A stretch of DNA of 62,041 nt from DYEP01 sp040755615 (GTDB lineage Bacteria > Bacillota > Sulfobacillia > DUSP01 > DYEP01): the NCBI GenBank assembly GCA_040755615.1, contig JBFMAL010000015.1:1-62041 (forward strand), written 5' to 3'. How positions within the stretch are numbered: position 1 is the first letter of the stretch; every line of letters starts with the position of its first letter. The position numbers and the translations under genes are program-made. This document shows positions 8,051-16,449 of the stretch, piece by piece. The notes under the pieces are model-generated. The model made no database searches. It was not told the DNA's origin and saw nothing but the letters and a program-made list of their open reading frames with translations.

Positions 8051-9985
8051 TCAATCACCTCCGTCTGCCAGCAGGTGAGAGAGCGCCTCCTCGGCCGTGG
8101 CGACAAATACCAGATCGAGTCCTTGAGACTCCCCCGGAACATCCTTGGCGTTCTCTTTCGGAAGGATGACCTTCGACATCCCGGCCTGTCGTGCACCATA
8201 TATCTTCTCAAACAGCCCGCCAACAGGCTTCACTTTCCCCTGGATCGAAATCTCACCGGTGACCGCAGCGTCCTGCCGGACCGGTTTGCCCTCTATAGCG
8301 CTGACTATCGCAGTCAAGATGGCAAGTCCGGCTGACGGTCCGTCGACTTCTCCACCGCCAACGACGTTAATATGGACGTCATAGGAGCTCAGGTCTTTAC
8401 CGGTAATCTTCCGGAACACGGACGCAGCGTTAAAGACTGAGTCTTTGGCCATTGCGCCTGCAGCCTCGTTGAAACGAATTGTCCCCTTGCCCTGTTCCCT
8501 GGCGGGGAACGCTACCGCCTCGATCTCCAGCACCGAACCGATATACCCGTAAACACCAAGCCCGAAGGTCTTGCCCACCTCCGGGATGGGCTTTGCCTTC
8601 ACATGGATAGCGGGGGAGTAACGCCCGCTGCTTAAGGCCTCCTCAAGATCAGCCATCTGTATGGTGACAGCGGTGTTCTTCCGCTTTAAGGAGCCATCCC
8701 GGTACAGCGCAACGCTGAACGCATCAGCCAGAATACCGATGGCTTTCCTTCCTTCGACGGTATACTCCGCGATCCTTGATGCCACGCCGGGTTCGAGATG
8801 TACGCCAAGCCTGGCCGCGGCCTGAGTAATAATAGCCTCTATATCCGCAGGTGACAGTGGCTCGAAGAAGACTTCGGCACATCTTGACCTGAGAGCAGGA
8901 CTCACTTCACCGGGAGCCCTGGTGGTCGCGCCAATCAGTACAAAGTCCGCCGGCGCACCTTCCTCAAAGATCTTCTTGATGTATTTGGGTACGCTCGGGT
9001 CCGCGGGGTCATAATATGACGAATCATAGAACACCTTTTTGTCCTCAAGAACCTTCAGCAGCTTGTTCTGGAGCAGGGGTTCGATCTCAGCGATCTCGTC
9101 GATAAACAGCACTCCACCGTGGGCATCGGTCACCAGACCGAGTTTGGGCTCAGGCACGCTGCTCTCCGCAAGGTCTCTTTTCGCCCCCTGGTAAATCGGG
9201 TCATGGACTGAACCGAGCAAAGGATTTGTGACTTCCCGTGGATCCCATCTTAGGGTGGTGCCGTCCACCTCTACGAACGGCGCGTCCTTGCTGAAAGGGG
9301 TGAACGGCATCTTCTTCGCTTCCTTCAGCGCGAGCCGCGCCACTGTCGTCTTGCCCACTCCCGGCGGTCCGTACAGGATTACGTGTTGCGGGTAGGGAGT
9401 GGCCAGCTTCATAAGCAAGGACCGCACAGCCCTATCCTGCCCGACTACATGCGAGAGCTCCGACGGGCGCAAGAGCTCAACGACGGACCTGGCGACTTTC
9501 CTGCGGCCCAGCTTTTCAAGGAACGCCAGTTTCTTCAGGGTCTGCGCGTTCTCCGGGCCTGCATCCTCTTTCGTGATCTGCATCCTGATCTCCCGGATAT
9601 ACTCTTCGTGGCGCTCCTGCATCTTCTCCGCGACTTTCTTCTCGATGCTCTCTTCCACCGATTTACGGGCGATCAGGTTGGCGATTTCGTCCTGCAGTGC
9701 ATCGAGGATCCGGTCAATGTCCCGTTTGGCGGGAAGCTGGTCGATGGTAGGGTCTTCATATACCAGTTTTTGCAGTGCCAGGACCTGTTCCTGTATGTTG
9801 CTCGAACGCAACCCGCTCAGTGCATCGAGCTTTCCCGCCTTCAGTACGAGCCGGTCGGGTCCGTGCAGGTTTGATAATAGGGAAAACAAGGCGGCGACTT
9901 GCCGCCGCTGCAGCTCCTCTGGAGATAACCTTTCCCGAACCGCGGGAGGAGCCGTCTTTATCACATGTTCCAGCAAGTTTTTCAC
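8051..9985 (-). CDS. lonC: Lon-family ATP-dependent protease (LonC type)
   Basis: 644-aa AAA+ protease lacking the usual Lon N-terminal substrate domain. A helical region (1-170) precedes the AAA+ module with Walker A GPPGVGKT at 206-213 and Walker B GGVLFIDEI at 290-298. The protease domain has the Ser-Lys dyad Ser551 (GPSAG) and Lys594 (GGLFEK). Some described LonC proteins have a degenerate ATPase; here the nucleotide-binding motifs look intact. It overlaps rplI by 4 bp (ATGA) and lies 3 bp before dnaB, so translational coupling is likely. Role: soluble protein quality control or regulated proteolysis; substrates are unknown. Confidence 0.9.
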   Translation of the reverse strand: MKNLLEHVIKTAPPAVRERLSPEELQRRQVAALFSLLSNLHGPDRLVLKAGKLDALSGLRSSNIQEQVLALQKLVYEDPTIDQLPAKRDIDRILDALQDEIANLIARKSVEESIEKKVAEKMQERHEEYIREIRMQITKEDAGPENAQTLKKLAFLEKLGRRKVARSVVELLRPSELSHVVGQDRAVRSLLMKLATPYPQHVILYGPPGVGKTTVARLALKEAKKMPFTPFSKDAPFVEVDGTTLRWDPREVTNPLLGSVHDPIYQGAKRDLAESSVPEPKLGLVTDAHGGVLFIDEIAEIEPLLQNKLLKVLEDKKVFYDSSYYDPADPSVPKYIKKIFEEGAPADFVLIGATTRAPGEVSPALRSRCAEVFFEPLSPADIEAIITQAAARLGVHLEPGVASRIAEYTVEGRKAIGILADAFSVALYRDGSLKRKNTAVTIQMADLEEALSSGRYSPAIHVKAKPIPEVGKTFGLGVYGYIGSVLEIEAVAFPAREQGKGTIRFNEAAGAMAKDSVFNAASVFRKITGKDLSSYDVHINVVGGGEVDGPSAGLAILTAIVSAIEGKPVRQDAAVTGEISIQGKVKPVGGLFEKIYGARQAGMSKVILPKENAKDVPGESQGLDLVFVATAEEALSHLLADGGD

Positions 9986-10443
9986 CGGGTGTCTCCTCTC
10001 TCAGCCTGTATGTCTACATTCATCCTTACGGATACCTCGGGGTGCAGTTTGACAGTCACCTGATAAGTGCCAAGTGACTTGATGGGTTCTTCAAGTTCCA
10101 CTTTCCGCTTGTCCACGGAAACCCCAAGGTCTCCCGCTATCTTCTCTGCAATGTCCTTAGCCGTAACCGAACCGAACAGCTTAGTGCCCTTACCTGCTGG
10201 TGCGCTTATGGTTAAGGTCTTGCCGTCGAGAATCCGGGCGGCCTTTTGAGCCTGGGCCAGCATGCGGTGCGCCCTGCCGGCTTCGGCATCCTTCTTGATC
10301 CTGAGATTCTTCATATTTCCCTCCGTCGCCTCTGCGGCCAGCCCCCTGGGGAAAAGAAAATTCCTGGCGTACCCCTCGGCGACGTCAGCAACCTCTCCGG
10401 CCTTACCGAGATTCCGCACGTCTTGCAAAAGAATGACCTTCAC
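9982..10443 (-). CDS. rplI: 50S ribosomal protein L9
   Basis: Complete bL9, 153 aa. The N-terminal rRNA-binding domain begins MKVILLQDVRNLGKAGEV and contains the signature GYARNFLFPRGLA; a long connecting helix follows and then the C-terminal globular domain. It stabilises the L1-stalk base and helps limit frameshifting. It overlaps the upstream membrane-protein gene and the downstream lonC by 4 bp each, a tightly coupled operon. Confidence 0.98.
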   Translation of the reverse strand: MKVILLQDVRNLGKAGEVADVAEGYARNFLFPRGLAAEATEGNMKNLRIKKDAEAGRAHRMLAQAQKAARILDGKTLTISAPAGKGTKLFGSVTAKDIAEKIAGDLGVSVDKRKVELEEPIKSLGTYQVTVKLHPEVSVRMNVDIQAERGDTR

Positions 10444-11396
10444 CGTCTCGCCCCTCCCAGTTTTCTATAGTCAAACAGCAGATCGAGCATCCCAAGGATA
10501 ACCGCGGCTGTCTGCAACAGTGGGATAAACAGCACGTAGATGGATACGCCTACCTTCGCAAACTTCGGCCATTTGTACCTGGTCATGAAGTGATACCCGG
10601 CGGCAACGCCCTGGACGGTCAACCCGAGGGTAGCAAGCAAGTACATGTTAACAAATACCGTATTCACCCAGGCAATCCCGTGGCGCTCCTGGAACATGAG
10701 CCCTATGACTCCGGCCGCATACAGGCCCAGCAGGGCCTTGGGTAGCGTCCATTCGGAAAATGCAGGAAGCGGGTCCACCCTGTGTCCGAGCCGATTCAGC
10801 ACCATCCTTAACACGCTGAAGTTTAAGAGCGAGTTCAAAAGCGCTCCTGCAACAAAGGCCGCGGGGAACACAAGTCGAAATGCGGCAAAGCTGGCCTCCA
10901 GCGTATCCCTGGTTTGTCTCACAATCTCTTCGTCTACGCCCCAACGTTCGTACATCTCGGAAACGGCTCTCACCGCTTCCAGCATTTCCTCCTGTATCTG
11001 AAACGGACTTACTCCAAGAAAGAGAAAACTGAGGGTGACCGACAGAACGGTGGTTAAAAGCAGCGCCACGGTGCCAAGCAGCAGCGTCTTGGTGGGGGAA
11101 AAGCGGTTCCTGATGCCGAACCCAAATGCAATGCCCACCAGCCCGAGTGTGGCCGTCATGATCACTGCCTGAAGCGGGCCGATGAACGCAGAAAGCACTG
11201 CACCGGTAACAAGCACGCTGAGCAACGCAGGCCGGGTTCCGTGCCTGAGTTCCATTAGGGCGATAGGAACCGGCAGAAGAAAGAACATGAGCATGCCTGC
11301 TACGGGCAGGTACGTGGCCGCAAGCGCGAGGACCACAGCGATCCCCGCAAGCAGCGCTCCTTCAACGAGGGGCTTGGTCCCAATGTATCGTGTCAA
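10440..11396 (-). CDS. YybS-like polytopic membrane protein (DUF2232)
   Basis: 318-aa integral membrane protein with about eight hydrophobic segments spread over the whole length and short loops. Its place directly upstream of rplI matches yybS of Bacillus, a DUF2232 family member of unknown function sometimes compared with ECF-transporter S components. The family call rests on topology and synteny more than on a sharp motif. It overlaps rplI and the upstream MazG-like gene by 4 bp each. Confidence 0.75.
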   Translation of the reverse strand: MTRYIGTKPLVEGALLAGIAVVLALAATYLPVAGMLMFFLLPVPIALMELRHGTRPALLSVLVTGAVLSAFIGPLQAVIMTATLGLVGIAFGFGIRNRFSPTKTLLLGTVALLLTTVLSVTLSFLFLGVSPFQIQEEMLEAVRAVSEMYERWGVDEEIVRQTRDTLEASFAAFRLVFPAAFVAGALLNSLLNFSVLRMVLNRLGHRVDPLPAFSEWTLPKALLGLYAAGVIGLMFQERHGIAWVNTVFVNMYLLATLGLTVQGVAAGYHFMTRYKWPKFAKVGVSIYVLFIPLLQTAAVILGMLDLLFDYRKLGGARR

Positions 11397-11719
11397 ATCG
11401 AATCTCCCTTTCGCGTTGCGATGTAAGTGCGAAGAGCCGTTAGGTCACCATACCACTTCTCCAGCGAGTGTCCTGCTTCAAGGTTTGAACCCAGGGTCTT
11501 CTCGACCCCCTGATCCAGCCTGGCAAATCCGATTCCTAGCCTCCGCGAGAGCAGGTACACAATAACCAAGATGGTAGCCAGAGACTGACAGACCAGGTCT
11601 TCGCCACCCCGGTGCATGGCGCGAAAGAGACTGCCCACGCTGGATGCGAGTTCAGCTTTCAGCCAGTCAATTGCCCGAATGTTCTTGGCCACGTCCATAT
11701 CCTGATTGCGGGATTGCAC
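11393..11719 (-). CDS. MazG-like small protein
   Basis: 108-aa, mainly helical protein starting at a GTG behind a run of G. It resembles the MazG-like proteins found downstream of rpsR in Clostridia (NIRAIDWLKAEL near the start, helix-rich body). True MazG proteins hydrolyse nucleoside triphosphates through an EExxE metal site; I do not see that motif intact, so enzymatic activity is doubtful. It overlaps the YybS-like gene by 4 bp and follows the rpsR terminator, so it begins a new transcription unit or depends on read-through. Confidence 0.55.
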   Translation of the reverse strand: MQSRNQDMDVAKNIRAIDWLKAELASSVGSLFRAMHRGGEDLVCQSLATILVIVYLLSRRLGIGFARLDQGVEKTLGSNLEAGHSLEKWYGDLTALRTYIATRKGDSI

Positions 11720-11792
11720 AGCACTGCCCCCCCCATCCGCCGCTCACCCGCTAGTATTTCAACGAGCCATCAACATAATCCTTCACACAAAA

Positions 11793-11818
11793 GGGGTCTC
11801 GCGCCGTGGCGAGACCCC
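11793..11818 (-). terminator. Rho-independent terminator after rpsR
   Basis: A perfect 10-bp stem (GGGGTCTCGC with GCGAGACCCC) and 6-nt loop, followed on the minus strand by TTTTGTGTG. It lies 18 bp beyond the rpsR stop and closes the rpsF-ssb-rpsR operon. Confidence 0.85.
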
Positions 11819-11836
11819 GCTTGCACGACCGAACGC

Positions 11837-12070
11837 CTATTCCATGGTGAACGGCAACAGAGCCATTATCCTCGCCCTCTTGATCGCTACGGTCAGCTGC
11901 CTCTGGTGCCGGGCGCAGTTGCCGGATATTCGCCTGGGGAGGATCTTGCCTCGTTCAGTAATGTACCTTCTGAGCTTGCCGAAGTCCTTGTAATCTATAG
12001 TGTCGACCTTATCTACGCAAAAGTTGCAGACCTTCTTTTTGGGCCTGCGGCCGCGATCCCTTTTGGGCAT
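11837..12070 (-). CDS. rpsR: 30S ribosomal protein S18
   Basis: bS18, 77 aa, which binds as a heterodimer with S6 on the 30S platform. It carries the zinc-type cysteines (CNFC at 16-19 and a later NCARH) and the family core RRISGNCARHQRQLTVAIKRAR. It is the last gene of rpsF-ssb-rpsR, 15 bp after ssb, and is followed by a strong terminator. Confidence 0.98.
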   Translation of the reverse strand: MPKRDRGRRPKKKVCNFCVDKVDTIDYKDFGKLRRYITERGKILPRRISGNCARHQRQLTVAIKRARIMALLPFTME

Positions 12071-12085
12071 CGTGTATCCTCCTAT

Positions 12086-12457
12086 CTAAAAGGGAACTTC
12101 CTCCACATCTTCATCGTGCGCAGGACTTGGAGATTTTGAACCTCTCTCAAGAAACTTGACGCTGTCCGCTACTATCTCCCATGCACGCCTTTTTTGACCA
12201 TCCTGGGTCTCATAGGACCTCACCTGGATGGACCCAGTCACAGCAACAAGCTGTCCTTTTGAAAGGTAGTTGGCGCACACTTCCGCGAGCTTACGCCACA
12301 CCACTATATCAAGGAAATCGGTATCCCTCTGGCCTTGCTGGTTCTGGAAGGCCCTGTCCACCGCCAGAGTAAAGCTGGCGACAGGCGTCCCGTTTGGAGT
12401 GTAACGGAATTCGGGGTCACGTGTAAGCCGTCCGATCAGGATAGCCTGATTTAACAA
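12086..12457 (-). CDS. ssb: Single-stranded DNA-binding protein
   Basis: OB-fold protein of 123 aa that coats single-stranded DNA in replication, recombination and repair. The OB core runs through NQAILIGRLTRDPEFRYTPN and GKL-type beta strands to about residue 105; the tail is short and ends in DVEEVPF, the acidic tip that recruits partner proteins. I place the start at the TTG at 12457-12455, because GGGGGTGA lies 7 nt upstream and the homologous N-terminus is (M)LNQAILIG. A longer frame from 12499 would overlap rpsF and adds non-homologous residues. Confidence 0.93.
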   Translation of the reverse strand: MLNQAILIGRLTRDPEFRYTPNGTPVASFTLAVDRAFQNQQGQRDTDFLDIVVWRKLAEVCANYLSKGQLVAVTGSIQVRSYETQDGQKRRAWEIVADSVKFLERGSKSPSPAHDEDVEEVPF

Positions 12458-12479
12458 CGAAAAATCACCCCCGATGTTC

Positions 12480-12767
12480 TCACGCCTCTTCTTTGACAAC
12501 CATATGCCTGATAACCTCGTCCGAGATCTTGAGAAGTCTCTCCAGTTCTCTTACTGTAGCGGCTTCTCCCGCGAACCGGAGCAAAACATAGAGTCCTTCC
12601 CTAAAGCCCTTGATCTCATAGGCCAGTCTTCTTTTGCCCCAGGGCTTTGAGCTCTCCACCGTACCGCCGTTACCCTGGACGATAGACTGAAACTTCTCCA
12701 TCACTTCAGCAGTCTTCTCTTCATCCAGGTCCGGCCGCACAATGTACATGCACTCGTACGTCGTCAC
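12480..12767 (-). CDS. rpsF: 30S ribosomal protein S6
   Basis: bS6, 95 aa, with the ferredoxin-like fold signature TYECMYIVRPDLDEEK and the central GGTVESSKPWGKRRLAYEIK. It pairs with S18 in the 30S platform. It is first in rpsF-ssb-rpsR, with GGGAGGAGG-type ribosome binding and a strong promoter about 65 bp upstream. The leader contains a stem-loop with a CCG trinucleotide that may be the known S6:S18 autoregulatory site. Confidence 0.97.
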   Translation of the reverse strand: MTTYECMYIVRPDLDEEKTAEVMEKFQSIVQGNGGTVESSKPWGKRRLAYEIKGFREGLYVLLRFAGEAATVRELERLLKISDEVIRHMVVKEEA

Positions 12768-12796
12768 CGAACCACACCTCCTCCCTTTGGTCCTCT

Positions 12797-12826
12797 GGGC
12801 CCCGCATCTCAGCGGAGCAGGGGGCT
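12797..12826 (-). promoter_or_regulatory. Candidate S6:S18 leader hairpin
   Basis: In the rpsF leader RNA, GCCCC (12825-12821) pairs with GGGGC (12803-12799); inside, CTC and GAG can pair around a loop, with CCG at 12815-12813. S6:S18 autoregulatory leaders in many bacteria present a CCG in a bulge or loop. The position fits; the detailed structure is not proven. Confidence 0.35.
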
Positions 12827-12831
12827 AATGT

Positions 12832-12860
12832 ATTATATCATCTATGTTTTGTAGATTCAA
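12832..12860 (-). promoter_or_regulatory. Sigma-A promoter of rpsF-ssb-rpsR
   Basis: Minus-strand TTGAAT (12860-12855) and a perfect TATAAT (12837-12832) are separated by 17 bp, in the 112-bp gap between ychF and rpsF. Confidence 0.8.
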
Positions 12861-12879
12861 GCAGGTTGGAAAAGGTTTC

Positions 12880-13971
12880 CTATACAGCAAATCTGAAGTA
12901 GATCACGTCCCCGTCCCGGACTACATAATCACGCCCTTCCAGCCGGACCGCCCCGCTGTCCTTACACTTCTTCATTGAGCCGAGGCGTATAAGGTCGGCG
13001 GAGTCCACGACTTCCGCTCTTATAAACCCTTTTTCCATGTCGGAGTGTATCTTTCCGGCAGCCTCGGGAGCGGTGGTTCCTTGAGTGATCGCGTTTGCCC
13101 TTAGTTCTTTTTCGTTGAACGTGTAGAAAGTAATAAGACCGAGGACCCTGTACGAGGTCAACACCAGGTCGGGAATCCTGCTGGCGGGTAAACCCAGCTC
13201 TTCCCTGTACAAGCGCGCGTCTTCCGGATCAAGGGCGCTCAGGTCCGCTTCAAGTCGCGCGCATAGGGCAATGACTTCGGATGAGTTTGCCTTCGCGTAC
13301 TCCAAGAGACGGGTAAGGTTTCCACTGGGCGACGAAAGCAGGTCCGATTCGGAAATGTTGGCGACGTATACCGTCTTTTTTGAAGTCAGCAGATCCCACT
13401 CCCTTGCGCGCCGGGCGAGTGGTTCGCCAAGCCGGCTCGCGGGAGTCCCGCTATTTAGGTATTCCATTATCTGTTGGATGTATGAAGCGTCACGGAGGGC
13501 GTCTTCTTCACGAGCCTTGATCCTGGGCAAGATCTTCGCAAGACGCCGCTCCAGAGCCTCAAGGTCGGCCAGGATCATCTCGGTCTCCACTATCTGCGCA
13601 TCGCGCACAGGATCTATTGTCTGATCCACGTGCGCAACCGTCTCATCCTCGAAGCATCTCACAACGTGTATGAGAGAGTCGCATTCTCTGATATGAGATA
13701 GGAAGCGGTTTCCAAGGCCCTCCCCGCGGCTTGCGCCCCGCACAAGCCCTGCGATGTCAACAAACCTGCTGGTTGCAGGGGTGACCTTGGTGGGCTGGAC
13801 GATCTCCGCCAAGGCCGTCAACCGGGAATCCGGGACCTGAATGAGCCCCTGGTTAGGTTCGACCGTGGTGAACGCATATTTGCCCACCTGGGCATGGCCG
13901 CGTGTTATGGCATTGAACAGGGTGGACTTGCCCGCGTTGGGTAATCCCACTATCCCGGAGGAGAGGCTCAT
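12880..13971 (-). CDS. ychF: Ribosome-binding P-loop ATPase YchF/Ola1
   Basis: Obg-family protein of 363 aa that binds ATP rather than GTP and associates with ribosomes; implicated in oxidative-stress and translation control. P-loop GLPNAGKST lies at residues 9-17, switch II DIAGLVRGASRGEGLGN near 70, then the coiled-coil insertion and a C-terminal TGS domain ending in DVIYFRFAV. The stop codon directly abuts the rpsF promoter region. The downstream end of DUF951 is immediately upstream of its start, with no spacing. Confidence 0.97.
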   Translation of the reverse strand: MSLSSGIVGLPNAGKSTLFNAITRGHAQVGKYAFTTVEPNQGLIQVPDSRLTALAEIVQPTKVTPATSRFVDIAGLVRGASRGEGLGNRFLSHIRECDSLIHVVRCFEDETVAHVDQTIDPVRDAQIVETEMILADLEALERRLAKILPRIKAREEDALRDASYIQQIMEYLNSGTPASRLGEPLARRAREWDLLTSKKTVYVANISESDLLSSPSGNLTRLLEYAKANSSEVIALCARLEADLSALDPEDARLYREELGLPASRIPDLVLTSYRVLGLITFYTFNEKELRANAITQGTTAPEAAGKIHSDMEKGFIRAEVVDSADLIRLGSMKKCKDSGAVRLEGRDYVVRDGDVIYFRFAV

Positions 13972-14208
13972 CTAGCTCCCCCCTTGAAGCTTTTTTCTGA
14001 TCTCTTCGGGGAAGTTGTCCGGAGTAAAGATCGACTTGATCCTTCGCTCCAGGCTGATCCGCGGCACCATTACGCGCCTGCCGCATACTATGCACCTCAT
14101 GCCGATATCTATCCCCGTTCTTGTGACTTCCCAGTAGTGGTTCCCACAGGGGTGCGGTTTCTTCAGCTTAAGCACATCACCGACCCTGAACTGCGGTATG
14201 TTCACCAT
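13972..14208 (-). CDS. DUF951 zinc-ribbon-like small protein
   Basis: 78-aa protein of the DUF951 family. The core is RVGDVLKLKKPHPCGNHYW followed by GMRCIVCGRRVMVPR, giving a Cys plus CxxC arrangement that suggests a small metal-binding or nucleic-acid-binding fold. The family is usually found next to ychF, as here, where the two genes directly abut. Its start lies 32 bp inside the upstream mscS gene. Molecular function is unknown. Confidence 0.85.
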   Translation of the reverse strand: MVNIPQFRVGDVLKLKKPHPCGNHYWEVTRTGIDIGMRCIVCGRRVMVPRISLERRIKSIFTPDNFPEEIRKKLQGGS

Positions 14209-15091
14209 GGTCGCCAGTCCCTCTCTTTCTCCGCTTACCGATCTTCGTTTCCTCCGGAGGCACCAGCACCCGCCGTGGGTAAGGTATCTCTACCCCTGCC
14301 TCATCAAACGCCTGCTTTACTCGTTTTCTGATTTCCCGTTCCACCGACCACTGGTTCATCGGGGTGGTCTTGGCCCAGACGAGTATGGAGACCTCGGATC
14401 CTCCGAGTTTACTTACCCCGAGTACGCTGGGACCTTCTTTTATCGTATCCATCTCCCGGGCCATCTCGCGGCATACCTTCTCCAGGATTTCCAGTACTTG
14501 TTCCACATCTTCTTCGTACGCTACGCTTACCTCCACCAGCGCCCGCATGTTACCGCGGCTCCAATTGCTGGTAGTTGTGATAGAGCCGTTGGGTATGGTA
14601 TGAAGCACGCCGCTTAGATCCCTGATCTTGGTGGAGCGCAATCCCATTTCTTCCACTGTTCCCGCCACCTGAGCCATCTCTACGTACTCGCCGATTGAGA
14701 ACTGATCCTCAAACAGTAGGAAGAACCCCGTGATTACGTCCTTTACCAGGCTCTGCGCACCAAAGCCCACAGCCAGGCCGAGGATTCCGGCACCGGCGAG
14801 AAAAGACGTCGTATCCACCCCGAGAACGACCAACACTTGGAGGAGTGCTGCAAAATAAATGATATAGCGCAGGACGCTCTTACACAGCGTCGCCAGCGTG
14901 CGCAGCCGGTTGTCTTCAAAATCGCGCCTAGGTCGGAGGAACTTGTCGATAAGCGAAAATCCAACAGTCACTGCCATCCGGGCAATCAGGGTGATAAGAA
15001 TAATCTTAAGGAGCGACCCGCCCCAGAAAATGAGGCGCTCCAATCGAAACAACTCCGCTGCAAATTCTCTCAGCACGTCACCGAAATTCAA
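14177..15091 (-). CDS. Small-conductance mechanosensitive channel (MscS family)
   Basis: 304-aa inner-membrane channel that opens under membrane tension to release solutes. About three transmembrane helices (roughly 20-45, 65-85, 90-115) lead into the pore-lining helix GILGLAVGFGAQSLVKDVITG and the cytosolic beta domain with VEEMGLRSTKIRDLSG. The start is a TTG at 15091 preceded by GGGAG. The C-terminus is basic and overlaps DUF951. This resembles the YkuT-type genes found near ychF in Firmicutes. Confidence 0.92.
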   Translation of the reverse strand: MNFGDVLREFAAELFRLERLIFWGGSLLKIILITLIARMAVTVGFSLIDKFLRPRRDFEDNRLRTLATLCKSVLRYIIYFAALLQVLVVLGVDTTSFLAGAGILGLAVGFGAQSLVKDVITGFFLLFEDQFSIGEYVEMAQVAGTVEEMGLRSTKIRDLSGVLHTIPNGSITTTSNWSRGNMRALVEVSVAYEEDVEQVLEILEKVCREMAREMDTIKEGPSVLGVSKLGGSEVSILVWAKTTPMNQWSVEREIRKRVKQAFDEAGVEIPYPRRVLVPPEETKIGKRRKRGTGDHGEHTAVQGR

Positions 15092-15105
15092 GCGTTACTC
15101 TCCCT

Positions 15106-15330
15106 TCACCTATCCCACCGGTGGCAGCCGGAGACGCGGATCCCCCGCGCTTCAGTCAGCCTGCCCACCAGGTCCATGTCTTCCTCTCGTATCTTAAGCG
15201 ACAGCCCGCATCCCGAGGAATACGTCGGCGGAGTGGGAATGAGTGTGACGGAAAGCCCCTCGGCCCTCAGGACTGTCTCGGCCAAGATCGCGTGGTGAGA
15301 AGAGTCAAACACCAGGATAAAGTATGCCAT
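15106..15330 (-). CDS. DUF3343 small protein
   Basis: 74-aa protein beginning MAYFILVFDSSHHAILAE with a later SSGCGLSLKI that has the single conserved Cys of DUF3343. Members often sit near sulfur-carrier (TusA/YedF-like) or selenium genes and are proposed to have a ferredoxin-like fold; no such partner is visible here. ATG 15330 is chosen because GGGGGC lies just upstream; the start overlaps the end of the CvpA gene by 26 bp. Confidence 0.75.
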   Translation of the reverse strand: MAYFILVFDSSHHAILAETVLRAEGLSVTLIPTPPTYSSGCGLSLKIREEDMDLVGRLTEARGIRVSGCHRWDR

Positions 15331-16066
15331 GAAATGCCCCCGTCTGTTCAACTAGGCCGGTACCGGGTACCAACCGAATCAGTTTGTAAAACGTGGTGAG
15401 GAAGTAGTGGGAAAGCTTTGATGAACCGATTTGCTGTGACAGCCAGTCCATTCCGGGGACTGTCACCAGTGAGGAAACCAGCCCCAGCAGGATCGCAATG
15501 ATCAGTGCCTGTTTAGCAAATCCTGCCACCAGCCCGAGGGCAGAATTGGCCCAACCGACAGGCGTCCTGTCGATGCTCACGGTGACCAGGCCGGCCAGCA
15601 CCGAGATGAGCATCCTTACAAGAATGAAGATTATCAAGAAAGCTGCGGCGATCACGATCAGATTTGCAACGGCGTAGGCCAGCATTTCGCCCCAAGTCTG
15701 GACGCCCGTGGCAAGAACACGTTTTAGGTCATTTTCGATAACGCCCGTAATTACCTGAGTGTAGGCGCGCGGGACACGAAGCACTGCCAGCTCTTCAAGG
15801 AAACTCTCAAGCCCGGTAACTTCTAATCTAGCTGACAAGAATTCCTGCGGTATGTGCAGATACCGGAGCAACCACTTGGAGACCTTGACGACCACTCCGT
15901 ACCGGGAGTCCACCCAGACCGCGAGCGGTTTGGCACCTATAACGCCCGCAGCCAGCGCCCCAACCAGCGCTGCCATGCCAAGGATCAGCCTGACGAAGCC
16001 GCGACGTGCGCCGTCTACCGCTCCGACGCAAAGCAGTACAACAATGACGATATCAAGTATCGACAT
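15305..16066 (-). CDS. CvpA family membrane protein
   Basis: 253-aa protein of the CvpA (colicin V production) family: four hydrophobic segments (about 1-20, 25-45, 105-130, 150-180) with the family signature DIVIVVLLCVGAVDGARRG at the N-terminus and DRTPVGWANSALGLVAG before the last helices. In Gram-positives such proteins are linked to envelope integrity and spore-formation settings, but no biochemical role is certain. It lies 14 bp after the 122-aa membrane protein gene, in a probable envelope operon. Confidence 0.85.
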   Translation of the reverse strand: MSILDIVIVVLLCVGAVDGARRGFVRLILGMAALVGALAAGVIGAKPLAVWVDSRYGVVVKVSKWLLRYLHIPQEFLSARLEVTGLESFLEELAVLRVPRAYTQVITGVIENDLKRVLATGVQTWGEMLAYAVANLIVIAAAFLIIFILVRMLISVLAGLVTVSIDRTPVGWANSALGLVAGFAKQALIIAILLGLVSSLVTVPGMDWLSQQIGSSKLSHYFLTTFYKLIRLVPGTGLVEQTGAFHGILYPGV

Positions 16067-16080
16067 TCACAACACCTGCC

Positions 16081-16449
16081 CTAGAGGTTTCTGTTCGCCT
16101 CACCGCGACCCAGGATCAGAAGACCTGTGTGCATTCCTATGGCGGGAATGGCCGGATCCACAGGTGACCCGAGAAACCGGATTGCAGCAAGAATGCTGAA
16201 GCCTGCAACCGCTCCCGCCGCCAGGTAAAGCAGCATCTCGCGGCCCATGTCCTCGACATAAAGCGTGGACCGTTCCCGGAACAGCAGGAACCATACTTCC
16301 CCCACCACCCTTACCGCACCGAACACCAAGATGCTTTTCAGGACCACGTTGCCTGCCGGCAGCGCACGGTTTATCCATGCTGAAGCGATCAGGGCAGCAG
16401 CCACTGCAGAGACCCCGGATAATACCATGTACGTCACACGACGTTTCAT
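16081..16449 (-). CDS. Unrecognised three- to four-helix membrane protein
   Basis: 122-aa hydrophobic protein that I do not recognise. Predicted membrane segments lie at about 7-27 (YMVLSGVSAVAAALIASAW), 35-55, and 74-95 (MLLYLAAGAVAGFSILAAIR). A conserved-looking polar loop (FRERSTLYVEDMGRE) separates helices two and three. It starts inside the stop of the beta-propeller gene (TGATG, 1-bp overlap), which implies translational coupling and a shared job with it, and it precedes the CvpA gene by 14 bp. Confidence 0.7.
   Translation of the reverse strand: MKRRVTYMVLSGVSAVAAALIASAWINRALPAGNVVLKSILVFGAVRVVGEVWFLLFRERSTLYVEDMGREMLLYLAAGAVAGFSILAAIRFLGSPVDPAIPAIGMHTGLLILGRGEANRNL

Noticed and set aside
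9399..10052. 217-codon + frame opposite lonC and rplI
   Set aside because: Serine/arginine-rich antisense shadow of two certain genes.
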